Assembly (NCBI RefSeq): GCF_905404315.1
Contig: NC_066304.1
Location: forward strand, 7,564,001 to 7,628,000
Length of the DNA stretch: 64,000 bases
Origin: Leptidea sinapis
Taxonomy: Eukaryota > Arthropoda > Insecta > Lepidoptera > Pieridae
Direction of reading: 5' to 3'
The notes below the pieces were generated by a model. It was given only the letters and a program-made list of their open reading frames with translations, searched no databases and was not told the DNA's origin. Below are positions 1-12,110 of the stretch, piece by piece; position 1 is the stretch's first letter; each line of letters begins with the position of its first letter. The position numbers were made by a program, and so were the translations under genes.

Positions 1-79
1 TTGAATTACGACGTCGGGCAATAAAAGTTCGAGCTTCAGATTAAAAATCTTTTTACAAAGATTAGTTACCAGTGTGCCA

Positions 80-307
80 CCAATGGGAGGATCCTTTACA
101 CAGGATGCCGGCTAGATTATGGATACCACAACGGCTTCATTTTCTGCCGTGAAGCAGTAATGTCTCAAGGTGACGAGCGCAATTGTCGTGCCACACAGAA
201 TTTTAGGGGTTTTCAAGAATCCTGAGTGGTACTGCATTGTAATGGGTAGGGCTTATCAATTACCAGCAGCTCAATGTCCTGCTCGTCCTTTGCTGTCATA
301 AAAAAAG
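80..307 (+). repeat. Dispersed repeat family A, copy 1
   Basis: This unit begins near GGATGCCGGCTAGATTATGG and ends with an A-rich tail after a pyrimidine-rich CTCGTC stretch. At least six more copies occur in this window (12952-13175, 17685-17990, 20838-21003, 30265-30572, 34118-34305, 38873-39165). The poly-A end suggests non-LTR-driven retroposition (SINE or LINE 3' end). The formal family name is not known to me. Confidence 0.75.
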
Positions 308-1210
308 TAAGTTTTAATAGAAAAAGTTCATTTAAAACTTTGAAAATATCCTATTGAATTTCTAGGAAGGCAGGTAGATAATATTGTACAATATTACCTA
401 CCTCTCAGTTTTAAAAGGAAGTGAAAGGCTTTGCTCTTTGACATTTTGTATATAATTGGAATGTATCGAGCAGGAGGTGTAAAAAGTATTTGGAACAGTT
501 TCAATTTAGTATTAAACCTAGTACTATGGCTGGAGCGAGCACATAAGTAAATGCCTTTAGTATTCAATCATTTATCTGTAAAAACATATGCATGCTATGC
601 AGCAATGGTGGCTACTGTGAGTATTGTTTGAGGAGATTTCATTTCGATCCAATCACAGACTCTTCTACTTCTAAATATTTTTATATTCTATGTATTTTGT
701 AAGAAAATATTACTCTGTGTTGAATTTTGTAGTCTCAATCCCTACCTAGAAGTATCGCGTAAAACAACCGTAGGTATTTACTATTATTTCGTTTTCTATA
801 TTTTATGCGATATTTTTAATATTATGATCTTATAATACTCACATAAGTATAACACAGATGGAACACTGGAACTTTCTTAATCGCTTCTGGTAGGACCTAG
901 AGATGCTCGACTCAAACATGTAGGTCGGCTGGACGAGCGGGGTTCGTTCCCCGCTGGTGTCTCCTCGCTGCATTCTATTGTTGGCTAAAGTTAACACAAG
1001 ATTAAAAACTCTATACACAATCAAATTATCAATTGTAACTGTAACAGTGGGTTATTTTGGCCTTGGAGTAATCCAAAGTATTGGCTGACAATTGTCTAGC
1101 TCACAAGCATTTTGTGGACACAGGGTAGTAAACATTTGGGGTCAAGAAAGTAACCCACTTCTGTGGTTACTTATTTATACCAACTAGGCACCTAACTTAC
1201 TGTTGTGAAT

Positions 1211-1281
1211 CAGACGATGTAAACGTTTACATCGTCTGTTATGTTATGGTAAGTGTAACCTGAAGGTTACACTTACCATAA
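1211..1281. repeat. Two adjacent perfect inverted repeats
   Basis: Positions 1211-1238 form a perfect 28-bp palindrome. Then 1244-1260 and 1265-1281 are perfect 17-bp arms around a TGAA loop. They sit directly upstream of tRNA-like repeat sequence. No protein-coding context. Confidence 0.85.
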
Positions 1282-1299
1282 ACAGTTATTTCAAAATTC

Positions 1300-1640
1300 A
1301 CGGACGATCCGGGACGCGGGTTCGTGTCTTAGCGTTGCAAATTAAATTTGTTTATTTAATCCCAGATGAGGGATATCACTTAAAAATAACTTACTGCTTA
1401 GATTTGAAAGAGCGACATCTCAAGTCAATTACCTTATATGCAATTATTGGGACTGAGCAGGTTATCAACTGTAAAGTAGATCCTGTAGATGTAGCCACAA
1501 CCCGAGAGTCAAACAAGGCATAGCAAAATTTCGGTTGATGCAGAATTCGGACGGTTGGCTCAGTTGGTAACAGCGCTCGGAAGCAACCCGAGAGACGCGA
1601 GTTCGAATTCCGCATTGTTCATAAATTCAATTTGTATATT
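1300..1640 (+). repeat. tRNA-like repeat family C, tandem partial plus full unit
   Basis: The full unit near 1553-1625 contains a box-A-like TTGGCTCAGTTGG and a box-B-like GAGTTCGAATTCC, then TTCATAAATT. A related 3' half lies about 270 bp upstream (1300-1345), so units appear to repeat in tandem. Other copies: 23783-23875, 27050-27150, 29570-29730, 51695-51735 (3' half only) and 58700-58865. These are not intact tRNAs (spacing and acceptor stem are wrong); a tRNA-derived SINE is likeliest. Confidence 0.65.
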
Positions 1641-2079
1641 AAATTTTTATTTTAGCCCCATAGCCGCTAAACACCGTTTCTGAATTAGGATCCTATACGA
1701 AAAAAGGTATAAGTAGTCTATATGTTCCTCAATAATTCAAAATTGCCTCTACATTTTGATTTTCTATAATTCCTATTCTTACATAGAAAGTGAAGGTAGC
1801 GCTGCTACATAGAGAACTTTTGTACGGACACCTTTGATCGGAGATGACACGCAGCACTGGTTTACAAAGTGACGAATGAACCAGCTACATCGCATCGCCA
1901 CGCATATGAATAAAGGCGAGGAAACGAAACAATGCCAAGACAATAATAATATTATAGTCAACATGACGATCAATTTCATAAGAGTTTATAAATACACCTA
2001 GTAAGTCATGTAGGTACCTATTATCTGACACTTAAAAAGGGCAGTATCAATAAATATAGTGCTACAGACCCATTAAGAT

Positions 2080-2620
2080 TAATGTACCCGTCTTAATTCA
2101 TGAACCACTTATACAAAACCTTCTCAAAGATTCTGACAAAACGAACACACACATTCTTAGACATACAGCCACCAAAACAAGCTGGATTCCGGTGCTCTTA
2201 CTTAAGTGATCACCTGAGTATCCAACAAATAATAGAAAAGTGTTAAGAGTACAAACTATATAATAACATAGCATTCATAGATTTTGATAAGGCAATCGAC
2301 TCTGTAGAACACGGTTCAGCATGATATGTGTTGAATGTGGATGGATTGCCAAATAAATACATAAAGAATTATAAAATATATATCAGACCTTATTTGTGCT
2401 GGAAACTAAAGGCAATATATTAAAAATTCTAACAGAAGTTAAATAGAGTGATCCAATGTACTCCAAATTACTTAACTCAGTCCTGCAGCAAAAAATTATT
2501 AGACTTAAAGGAAAAACTTGGGAATCGATATAAGTAGACAAAACATACATACCAACCTGAGATTTGTTGGCATAGTTCTTTTCTCAAAATCACCTTTGAG
2601 TGATTACAAAAGGTTTGGGC
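2080..2620 (+). pseudogene. Decayed RTE-type LINE reverse transcriptase
   Basis: Across several frames and stops one can read RT-like blocks: MNHLYKTFSKILTKR, QAGFR, QQIIEKC, NIAFIDFDKAIDSVE (RT motif A region) and NLRFVG near 2560. Their order and wording fit RTE/BovB-type elements. Heavily mutated and without function. Confidence 0.6.
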
Positions 2621-3164
2621 TCCCATGAAAATGAAAGTGGTGGAGTTGAACTAAGGAACGCTTTCTATTGAAACACCAGAAATAGTAGAAAACACATTAA
2701 AGAGAATTTCTACCAATTAGTAGCATAAGGCATTATTTGTGCATGTGAAGATGTTAGAAGAAGAGTCTGGGTCAAAATATGGATATTTAGATAAATAAAC
2801 CTTTTATCAAATAATTAAGTTCCGATGATGAATGTAGCGATAGTGATGATGATTCTAGCGAATATCATGATATCTAGAGAAGTTTTCGATATAGAGATTG
2901 ATCATCGTGGAGATCTTTGGGGGAGACCTTTGTCCAGCAGTGGAAGTCTTTTGGATGAAATGGTGATGATGAAAATGTCGATTGTCTCTGACGATTTTCA
3001 ACAAGACTGCGAATAAGTGAGGTCTTACGATAGAGAGATAATATAGTATGTCCTGAAAAACATACGAAAATTGGACACTTAGCTACAGACTAACTTAATC
3101 TGTTCATATATAAGCCTACATTCTCTAGTTTAAGAATCATCGTAATATGAACAATATATAACAA

Positions 3165-3376
3165 TATTGACGACCCATATAGTCCAGTAGTTAGTCACCC
3201 TAGTTCAGTGGAGACACAGGTCGTGGGCTTGAATCCCAATACGTGCAAACTTTTACATAATTTATATTGCTGTTTGTTTCTGAGTGATGGATTCTTATGT
3301 GTATTTATGTATGTCTCAATATGTATATCGTTGTCTTCCATCCATAAAATTGTGTCAAAATTGTTATAAAAAAAAA
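3165..3376 (+). mobile_element. HaSE/Metulj-like tRNA-derived SINE, copy 1 (diverged)
   Basis: A tRNA-like head (TAGTCCAGTAGTTAG, then box-B-like GGGCTTGAATCCC) is followed by the typical SINE body of GTGTATTTATGTATGT repeats and ATATCGTTGTCTTCCATCC, with an A tail. Better-preserved copies lie at 35636-35920 and 40273-40545. Confidence 0.75.
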
Positions 3377-5689
3377 AGAAATTAGTATAGTATAACGATT
3401 AGTACGGTATTCGGACTTTTAATTTTTATCAATGGTGACATCAGAACACTTAGGATTGCTTTATGTTTCAATAATTGATAAAGAGACAGTAATACACTCT
3501 TAAAACGAATGACCGTAAAAATATAACAGACACGGTATTGTTGCAATGATCTTTGTTCTTGTAAGCGTGTGACGAGAGATCTGTGTTCTGTAAACCAGTA
3601 TATGGGAACATTGCAATATCCCCGCTGTTTGTTTGTGGGTGGTTGATTTGATGGTGTGATACGAGTCTTCAAATGAATGAATTCAGATAGGACTATTAGC
3701 CACAGTTTTAGTTCTAGATAAGAAAAAAGTATCGATCAGTTCCGAATCTAGTTTTTAAATTGGGTTTCTCTATGTTGTCGCCACCTGCGAAATATTTCTT
3801 TGTATTTAAGGTCTTCTTCTTAAGCAATTATATTGTTGTTTAAAATGCTTGTCTTCCAAGTTCTCTTCAATTATATTCGTAGATTCAATAATCCGATCTG
3901 ATTTTTTTTATAATGACACCAATCAAAAAGTATATATTAGATTCAAAATCTATATGACATAAAAAAATAAACACGGCATTACAAATAATATAATTTTTTA
4001 GGTTATTTTATTTTCCCAAATGTTGAAGTCATACATATATGTTTTTAAATAGCATTTATCATTGTAAACTCTTTATTAATTACATATTAGATGTAATTAA
4101 ATATAATACCGTCACTTTCTTTCGATTTTGACAATCAAAGAAAGCATGTGTTATAATGAAACATTAACTTTATGGATGCTTTCTGCAACTAGCGGTATGA
4201 ATGATTGTCAATGAGTCTTATGAAGGTATTCGATTCAGTATCTACCTACGTAAGTATCATTCAGGTTTTAAGTATGTATTTTTAACGCGCAGTACATACC
4301 TGAGACTCGTAAAAAATAACTTTCCACAATACAATTAACATTGAAAATAATATATTACAAAGCAAATAAATAAAACTGAAAAATACTTTAAGATGTACAC
4401 ACATGCTATAAATACTTACTTATTCATTGCTCCGAAAAATAAAACCAATCGAATGGTATGGCATGCAATGCGGTAAGTGCGTTCTAGACATTGTACTATA
4501 ATATTATATTTATATTTTGTGTAATGAAATTCTCTGTTAAGGTATCGACATGAAACTATCTGTTATCTGTAGTTAGTTTGTCTGTGAATTTGCTGCTGTT
4601 AATCTTAGAAACGGCTGAGCTGATTTGGATGCTCTTATTTCTGATGAATGATTGTGAAAAGCTTGGGGAAGTAATCGATTTTTGTTTTATTAGACTCGCC
4701 ACACAGATGAAAATATGTTAAGTAGTCTTGAATAAATTTTTAGTTTGTACTGTGGGACAGCATGGCCTGCGTGAAGTATAACAAGCGTAAACAAGTGTAA
4801 AGCTCGTTATAACAAGTATATATAAATATAAATAATAAGTTCCCAACACTTTCTACTTGTAGAAATATATTAATAATTTGGCTTTGAACGTAGTTATATA
4901 AACATACACACTTGTAATGTTCGTAAAAACTTGAAATTAACCAGACCTTGGCGCGCATTTCCTATATTTTATGTTTAACATACGCGTACAGTAAATGTCA
5001 TATTGTTTTATTTGCTACGAACTCCAGACTCAACATGGAAATACCAAAAAAACTAAAATTATTCCCAACTCATTACAAAGAGAGTATAACCCTCGCAAAC
5101 ACTGAGAATTTTCTTATTAAACAGTAAAGCATGTCATTTTAGCAGTACTAAATACTCACGTAATAAGAACCACAAGTAATAATGCACTGGTTGTGTTGTG
5201 TGATACAAGTTACACACACGGCGGTCTGCGCTAGCACTAGGACTCACGTGGACGGTCCTTCCTCAACTAACTGAGCGCGTGTCCTTTGCAGGCTTCACAC
5301 CAACCCTGGTCGGCTTCAACGATATTTTGGCTCAATTAACAAAGTACTCGTAACTCTAGTTCTTACATTAAAACAACAATATTAGCTCGCGGTAAGGATA
5401 TTGCGTAAAATTTCTTTTCTAGCTTCCGTATCTTTAAGATTCAGATATATATCAATTATATGTATGTTTACAACGCGATATTTTTCGATATTATCATATA
5501 ATTCAACATTTTGTATGTTTGACATCGGATTCACTCATATTAAATACATACATAGGTGTTCAATTAAATTGTCTAATCTAATTTTATTTTGTGATATAGC
5601 CGGTTCTTAGCATTTAATACATTTAAAATATCTTTTTCTACATAAAAAATTCCTTTCTTGAAAAATCTCTTCATCCTGAACACCTAAAA

Positions 5690-6325
5690 ATGGACTGCAG
5701 TTACTCGGCTTCACCATCTTCGAATCTTTGTCTTTTCAAATAACCCTTCAACTTTGGAAGTAGATAGAAATCACAGTGCTTTTTCGGTCAGTTGTATAAT
5801 ATGTTGGATGCTGAATTATTTCGAAGCCAGCATCTTTAATTGCTGTCATAGTAACAGCGGACCCGTGAGTTGGGGCATTATCTTGATGGAACTAAACAAT
5901 TCTACAAGTCTGCCTCACCGTTTGTCATTTTCGTTACGTAGTTTTTTATTTATTCTGCATATAAAGACCACAAGTCCCTCCATGGTTGAGATATTCAATC
6001 ACGGCCATCCCTATACTTTCCCAGAAAAGAGAGAAATATCCTGGATGTTTGCTGCCGAACAATGGGCCTTAAATGTTGTGACTTATATGCTGTTGTCTAC
6101 CAGGTCATAAACTGTAATTTTATTTCTGGATCATAATGGGAAAGCCACGTTTCATTCATGGTTATAAATCGAGATAAGATCTTGTTAAAGCGGTTTCCAA
6201 AAAAAACTCGAGAAAAAATGATGAGTCTCATTTGTTTTGTGCATTGGTGAGCATTGTGGGAACATAACTTTTTCATCGCAAGCGTTCCTATAAAATGCAA
6301 CGAACATTTAGTCAAAATTTTTGTT
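5690..6325 (-). pseudogene. Decayed mariner-type transposase
   Basis: Read on the minus strand, the block MNETWLSHYDPEIK matches the mariner core around the first-D/E motif. Further blocks in other frames include DFYLLPKLKGYL after the last catalytic Asp region. Many stops and frameshifts. It abuts a LINE fragment that starts at about 6330. Confidence 0.6.
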
Positions 6326-6329
6326 TTTT

Positions 6330-7345
6330 GTAGTTACTTGAACCCGAAGCCCGGGAATGCTGGACTGCCTAAGGCTGTGTGCTATCTCCTACACTGTTTC
6401 TTCTGCATTTCAATGATATGTTGGACACAACCAACATACATTGCTATGCAGACGACAGCACTGGTGATGGAGTATACGCGGCCTTTGCAGGTCTCTCTCG
6501 GAAAACCCTTGACCAATGCCGAAAGAAACTTGTGTCTTCTATCGAGTTCTCTATTGAGAAGGTCGTGGAATATGGTTAAATGAACCTCGTCCAATTTAAC
6601 CCCCAGAAGACTCAAGTTTGCGCTGTTACCATAAAAAAAAAACATTTTTCGTATCACCGGTCTTCGATAACACCTTCTTCAAAGCCTCGCCTAGTATCAG
6701 AAAACTGGGTCTCAAGCAAAATCTCAAGCGATTGCCAATTGCCGCGGTCATCTGGAGGGCAAAGCCAAAGGCTTGGCTTCGAAGAAGCTGGGCATCATAA
6801 ATAGAGCACGGCAATACTTCAAAGCCCACCTTCAGCGCTCTACCTATACAAAGCGCAGGTCCACACATGGAGTATTGCTGTCATCTCTAGTCTGGCGAAC
6901 CCCATCAGCACGATCCATTAATACCATACAGCAGCATATTCATAGCACACGCAGAGCAGCCTGAATTGTCGGAGATCTAGTGTTCTGCGAAGGTCTGTAT
7001 CACTTGGCTTTGCGTAGAGACGTCGCTTCATTGTGTGTCTTCTAGCGAATTTATCACGGGGAGTGTTCCAAAGAGCTGTTGTGTTGTTCGCACGACACGC
7101 CATAAATTAGGATATCATCCCCATCTAGATGTGTCCTCCACAGTGCGGTTTTCACGGAACTTTGTTCCATGTGCTGTGGAATGAGTTTCCTTGTGCAGTG
7201 TTTTCGGACATGGGTACCTTCCTTAAAGGCCGGCAACGCTTAAATGATTCCTTTGGTGTTGCAAGAGAATGTGGGCGGCGATGATCATTTAACACCAGAT
7301 GAACCTAACGCTCGTTTGTCCTCCTTTTCCATAAAAAAACTCACA
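6330..7345 (+). pseudogene. Truncated, decayed copy of the LINE at 41290-44129
   Basis: Nearly collinear with 43080-44129: the YADD region (CYADDSTGDGVY at about 6440), NLVQFNPQKTQVCA, LGIINRARQYF and the 3' end with GGCCGGCAACGC, GTGGGCGGCGATGATC and the TTGTCCTCCTTTTCCATAA tail. 5'-truncated as is usual for LINE insertions, with several frameshifts. Confidence 0.85.
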
Positions 7346-8189
7346 ACCACCAACTCTTAAAGTACCTATATTTTAATAACCTCTGATTAGCATAGGGAAG
7401 AATCACACACTTAACTGAGCCTCGAGATCAAAGAGTGGTGACAACAAATGAGCGGTGGCCTCATGGAATTTATATGTATATAAAACAATCTTGTACCACC
7501 TGCGCACAATACTGTTAAACCGGACGTCGAGAAAAAAGTTGCAAAAAAATAAGGTAATTTATATATAGGTACAGAGTATATTACTTATATATAGAGCACT
7601 CGTCTCTAGCTGAGATCTATACAGTGTACTTTACTTACTTACGTAAAACTTAGCTGAGTGTAAGTTTAGCACAATCTTTGATTTGGTCTTTATAGTCATT
7701 TAACATCTGAGCTTCAGCTAAAACAGGTACATTTTCATTTATCCTCAAAAAAAGTTTAAATTAGAAAATATAATAAAATTAGTTTATATTGTGTTATTAG
7801 TTTATATATAAGTGAACTATTAATGCTATATGCAATCTTAGTATGAACTATGAAGAGTAGCTTATTTGATTTGATAAACGAAACGGCTATTTTGATACGT
7901 GACAACTATGACAGCAAAAAAAACACATTAAATAAACATGTGTTGGTAACTATATAGGTACCTATCAGTGACTCGCTGTGTGCTGCAAACACAGGCAAAG
8001 AACTGGGAGGTGGGATCTGATACATGGACTTTCAATCCCGTAATCCTATTAGACCTACGCTACCCTTAATGACTTTGCCTTACTATTGTTATAAAATTAT
8101 AATATATATGTCTATTTATGACTGTCTGTGCCGTGTGGTTTTTGGTATTGTATGAATTGGTTCGAAAATAGATAAATAAATCACTTAGC

Positions 8190-8235
8190 ACCAATTGACC
8201 CGTACGCTCGTTTGTCCTCCTTTACCATAAAGAAA
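8190..8235 (+). repeat. Short 3' tail of the same LINE family
   Basis: Contains ACCCGTACGCTCGTTTGTCC and TCCTTTACCATAAA, identical in kind to the terminal 40 bp of the LINE at 41290-44129. Confidence 0.6.
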
Positions 8236-8684
8236 TAATATCTAAAACAAATATTACAATAGGTATAAACAATTAATATTGTTGATATTGCAGATTTATT
8301 GCGATATACTTACTTACATACAATATATGCACTGGTTCCACTAACTCTTAATAACATTTAATCTAACTATGAAATCAGATAATTATGATATTTGGATAAG
8401 GGTACTGACCCTTGAAGCCTGCTTGTTGATGTCTGGCCAGTTTCTATACAAGTCCCACGAATGGAAACTATAAATACCGCTACGTTGCTATTTTTAGAAA
8501 ATATAGGTATTCGTACCGAGGTATGCATTACCCTTCTTTTTGTACAAGACCTGCATTTGGTTCAATAACCTCTTAAATAAATAAGTACCTCTTATAAACC
8601 TGTGAGGGTTGATAATTATTTATACCTAATATAATATCATAGTAGTGATCTAACGGATAATCAAATGTAGCTATTAAAAAGCGG

Positions 8685-9075
8685 TCAAGTGCAAGTCAGA
8701 CTCGCCCATGAAGGGTTCCGTAGCAGCAAGTAACAGAATATAAAAATTCTTGTAACTCGTTGTAATGATTTATGACGTATTAAAAAAAACTACTTACTAC
8801 ATCTCGTTCAAACCAATTTTCGGTGCAATTTTTTTAATTTTATCATTCTCTTACCTTCGTGAAGTTACGGGGGGGGAGGTACAATTTTACCACTTTGGAA
8901 GTGTCTCTCACGGCGCAAACTATTCAGTCTAAGTTCCAAGTTTCAATAGTATAGTTCTTATAGTTTCAAAACAAGGTGGCTGTGACTTACGAACGGACAG
9001 ACAGACAGACAGACACCAGACAAATCTATAAGGGTTCCGTTTTTTGCCATTTGGCGACGGAACTCTAAAAACTAA
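8685..9075 (+). mobile_element. LINE-derived repeat (RTE-like 3' end)
   Basis: Begins with GCGGTCAAGTGCAAGTCAGA and GAAGGGTTCCGTA. It ends with a short GACA tandem run (GGACAGACAGACAGACAGAC), then AAGGGTTCCGTTTTTTGCC and an A tail. I know this arrangement as a widespread lepidopteran RTE-type 3' end. A short inverted fragment of its tail recurs at 10838-10892. Confidence 0.6.
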
Positions 9076-9554
9076 GTGGATAATAGAATTGATGTAGAGG
9101 TTTACAAAATCGATTCTTGGTAGTAGGTAGGTATGGACAGCGAGGAGATCTTATTCAAAGTCAAATTCTATTCGAGTCAATCATTTTGGAATCGTCATTA
9201 AAAGTACTTAAGTATTTCTTTTAAACTACCGAAACTATCAAATAAAAATGTAAAGCTCGTGAGAATGACTCTTTTAAATCAATGAGTATATAGGTATTAG
9301 CGATAGTATGGTATTAGTAATATACATAAGAATTTGTAAGGATGCATCAACCCTTAGAGCTGATATCAGTGTAACAGATAGAGGGCACCACAAGCAGCAC
9401 CTATTCACGAGTTGACGCATGGACCATCCATCGTTCCCGTAGCAGATATTTGGGGGACATACAGGATATGCCCTCAATCAAGCCCTGCTGTTCAAGAGAC
9501 ATGCACCTGTATAAATATCCACATGAAAATTTTTTCACAATTGAAGAGCGGTAC

Positions 9555-9868
9555 GAGCGCAACGTGTAAATACATAGCCCCACGCAAACACTTACACTAA
9601 TACACGCCGATCGGCCGCCATTATGAGATTTGCCATCGTCTGTGACAGATCAGTTTGCGTCGCAATAAAATAATATTAAATTTTAAAAATGCCGTCGTGT
9701 GTTGTGAAAATACGTAAAAACAATACTATAAAAGTATTTGTGGATATATGATTATTTAAGGGAGAAAAAATGTATCTGGTATACCCCGTAACGGCACAAA
9801 CACTAGCATAAAGGTGCTTCACTTGCTAATATCACGGCGCGGAGTCCTTCTTTTTTTACTAGTCCATG
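9555..9868 (+). mobile_element. P-element-type MITE, diverged copy with THAP-like start
   Basis: Shares most of its length with the complete copy at 39859-40223, including the ATGCCGTCGTGTGTTGTG start and the right end CGGAGTCCTTCTTTTTTTAC. The left terminal repeat is missing or too diverged to see. Confidence 0.75.
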
Positions 9869-10000
9869 GTTCCATTACGTAAAATAATACACATTTAATA
9901 ATAGTAAAAAGGCTATAAAAAAGAAAAAAGGTAATATTTAAAAAAAGGCGGGATTTTTTTGTCATTGGCGCTATAATATGCGGTTAACAAAACAAGAGAC

Positions 10001-10252
10001 GTGGGCGTTGCCGACAACAGCAAAATTGCTTTCGTACCGCATGTGCATCAGGTAATCAATAAAGCGTCCGAAGCATATGATAACTATCATGTGGTTCACA
10101 AATTTGATACTCATTGTATGCTGAACACATTAATTGAATTAAAAGGATTTTGCGGAAGTTTATACGTATTTAAAATACGTAACGAAAAACGCTACAAGCG
10201 CTTCCATATTCAAAGCTCGTACAGACATCTCCAATGTAATCTTAATAATTAA
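10001..10252 (+). CDS. Unrecognised short ORF, possible relic
   Basis: An 83-codon frame in a repeat-rich, otherwise AT-rich stretch. The peptide has mixed, protein-like composition (e.g. FVPHVHQVINKASEAYDNYH and GFCGSLYVFKIRNEKRYKRF) and is less AT-biased than nearby random frames. There is no clear ATG at its start and no flanking splice model. It may be a decayed exon or part of a mobile element; I recognise no family. Confidence 0.2.
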   Translation: MGVADNSKIAFVPHVHQVINKASEAYDNYHVVHKFDTHCMLNTLIELKGFCGSLYVFKIRNEKRYKRFHIQSSYRHLQCNLNN

Positions 10253-11493
10253 AATAGTAAGAAGTATGATTGAGTGTTCTATATTACTACAGTAATTTCT
10301 TTGATTAAAGCGAGTGTTACAAATTGAGATGAAAGGTCTTGAAACGTCCGGTTAACTAAAATAAAAATGTAAGTTTTACACAAAAATCTAATGTAGAAAC
10401 AGTTACAATTACACGCGTTTTAATCCTTTAAAAGATTTTATTTAAATATATTACCATATTCTCTCTGGCAGCCCCTATACTATACTAGACAAAAGCCTAT
10501 CTTTGCTGTACCCTCTGAACCACTCTGTCGCACGAACTACAGAAGAAATTCTTTGACATTTTATTTTAAAAGCTCATCAAACGTCATACTATCAACCTTG
10601 TGACACGTATAAAATAGATGTGTTTTACTATGCTATAAGTTCAATAAAAGCCCAATTGTTAAAACAATTTAGCTGTGAATAACATTAACGTTAATAAGAA
10701 TCATTGAGAGCAAAATTTATTTAGTTTATGCCACAAAAAACGTATAAGTGTTTCGACACTTTCAAGGGAATAGAAAAAAAATTGTAAATCATGTTACGTT
10801 TACTAAAAACGTAAAACTTAAGTATAGGCAGGTACTAATAATAATATAGACGGAACCCTCAGTGGGCGAATCCGACTCGTACTTGTCCGGTTATTTAGCT
10901 TGCATGTAACTGGCGATGAGAGTGCGAGATGTATTATTTTAATAATCTTTAAAACATACCTGTGTTGCTTAGTAAATTAATATGTTAATAATCTTATACG
11001 TGTTGGATTATGTTATATTTTTATTTTTTATATGCAAGTACAACTACTAGTTGGCTTTATTAAAAATATCAAAATAAAAGTTACATATCTTGTTTGAAAA
11101 ACAACACCCGAAGGTACTCTTTACAATAGAGAATTAAAGAGAGGGATCACGCCCCTTTTTTGGATGAAGGTACAGGTGAAGCACCAGGCTACCGATCTGG
11201 CCTAAAAGCAGATTCCCATCACCGTACGTAGCACCTGTCGTTTTTACCTACCACACGAACTCCGTTTGTGCGTTTCTCAATTTCTTGAGTCAGAATTGAC
11301 ACACGTGCGGCAAGTGTTGTAGGGCAATGGCTACAACTGATTTTGTATTTTTGCAGACCACTAATTTTTCGGAGTGTTGGTTTCATGGGGTTCAAAGTGC
11401 ATTTTTTTGCGCTTTCTTTCTTCATCTGACAACGAGGATAGGAACTTGTTCAATTTGGAAGTTACACGAGATGTTGGATTGTGGTTTACCTTT

Positions 11494-11748
11494 TTAGTTT
11501 TTATTAGTGCTGGTATCACTGTCTACCAGCGTAACGCATCTCGGAGTAAGACCCATAGTGCCGATGATTACTATAAGTACATTTTGTCCACCCGTCAACG
11601 CCAATAGTGACGCAAAAAATTTAGTGCTACCGCGCACCCCGCGCTCCTTTTTAAGCCGTGCATTACGACTACAAGCTCCATAAAGAAATAGTTCGTTAGA
11701 GTAAATATATTCATTGGTTGAATACCGCTGAACCGTGAGTAAAGCCAT
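11494..11748 (-). pseudogene. Possible transposon-derived helix-turn-helix relic (DUF4817-like)
   Basis: The frame begins with a pattern Y(S/T)..E......L(Y)G...NAR (YSTNEYIYSNELFLYGACSR, then NAR). This resembles the short N-terminal HTH domain found in many insect transposon-related proteins. The continuation is not recognisable. The stretch 11150-11700 is more GC-rich than its surroundings, as a mobile insertion might be. Tentative. Confidence 0.22.
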
Positions 11749-12110
11749 AAATAAAATTAATAAAGTCTAACGAAACTAGTAATATGAACTTAAATGACCC
11801 TAAGCGGACTGAGCTGTGGGATCTATGTTTGCACCTAAGGTACCATTTTTATAAAATTCCATGACGAGCGATTCGGTGTCTTTTTTAAACTAGCAATTTA
11901 GGTTTTAAATTGACAATGACAATGCTGACGAAAATGACACGTCTGCGGTCTGACAGTCTTTCTGTTGTGTTAACTGTCATTTAGTTATTGACTTGAGGTT
12001 TTCTATTGGTCACCTACTGAATATTGACTCTTATTGATATTGGCTACTCAAATACTCAATTTTCAAAGTTCTTACTTCTTACTACTACTAAAAGTTAAAA
12101 CTTATTTAAA

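Larger units (their letters stand above)
1..12110. other. Gene-poor, transposon-rich flank
   Basis: No host coding exon could be supported here. Identified pieces are listed separately. In 311-1200, 2640-3160, 3380-5680, 7346-8184, 9076-9550 and 10260-11150 I see only AT-rich sequence and short unassigned repeat scraps; for example 4570-4690 resembles a common insect dispersed repeat containing AAACGGCTGAGCTGATTTGG. The stretch 11760-12110 directly upstream of UBA5 should hold its promoter; no TATA box or clear motif was seen. Confidence 0.6.

Noticed and set aside
1553..1625. tRNA gene
   Set aside because: Recurs as a repeat with the same tail and wrong arm spacing; treated as a tRNA-like repeat.
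3382..3672. Minus-strand ORF of 96 codons
   Set aside because: AT-rich with no motif, homologous pattern or splice signal that I can support.
11374..11607. Plus-strand ORF of 77 codons
   Set aside because: No coding support; the opposite strand shows the better, still tentative, transposon-like motif.
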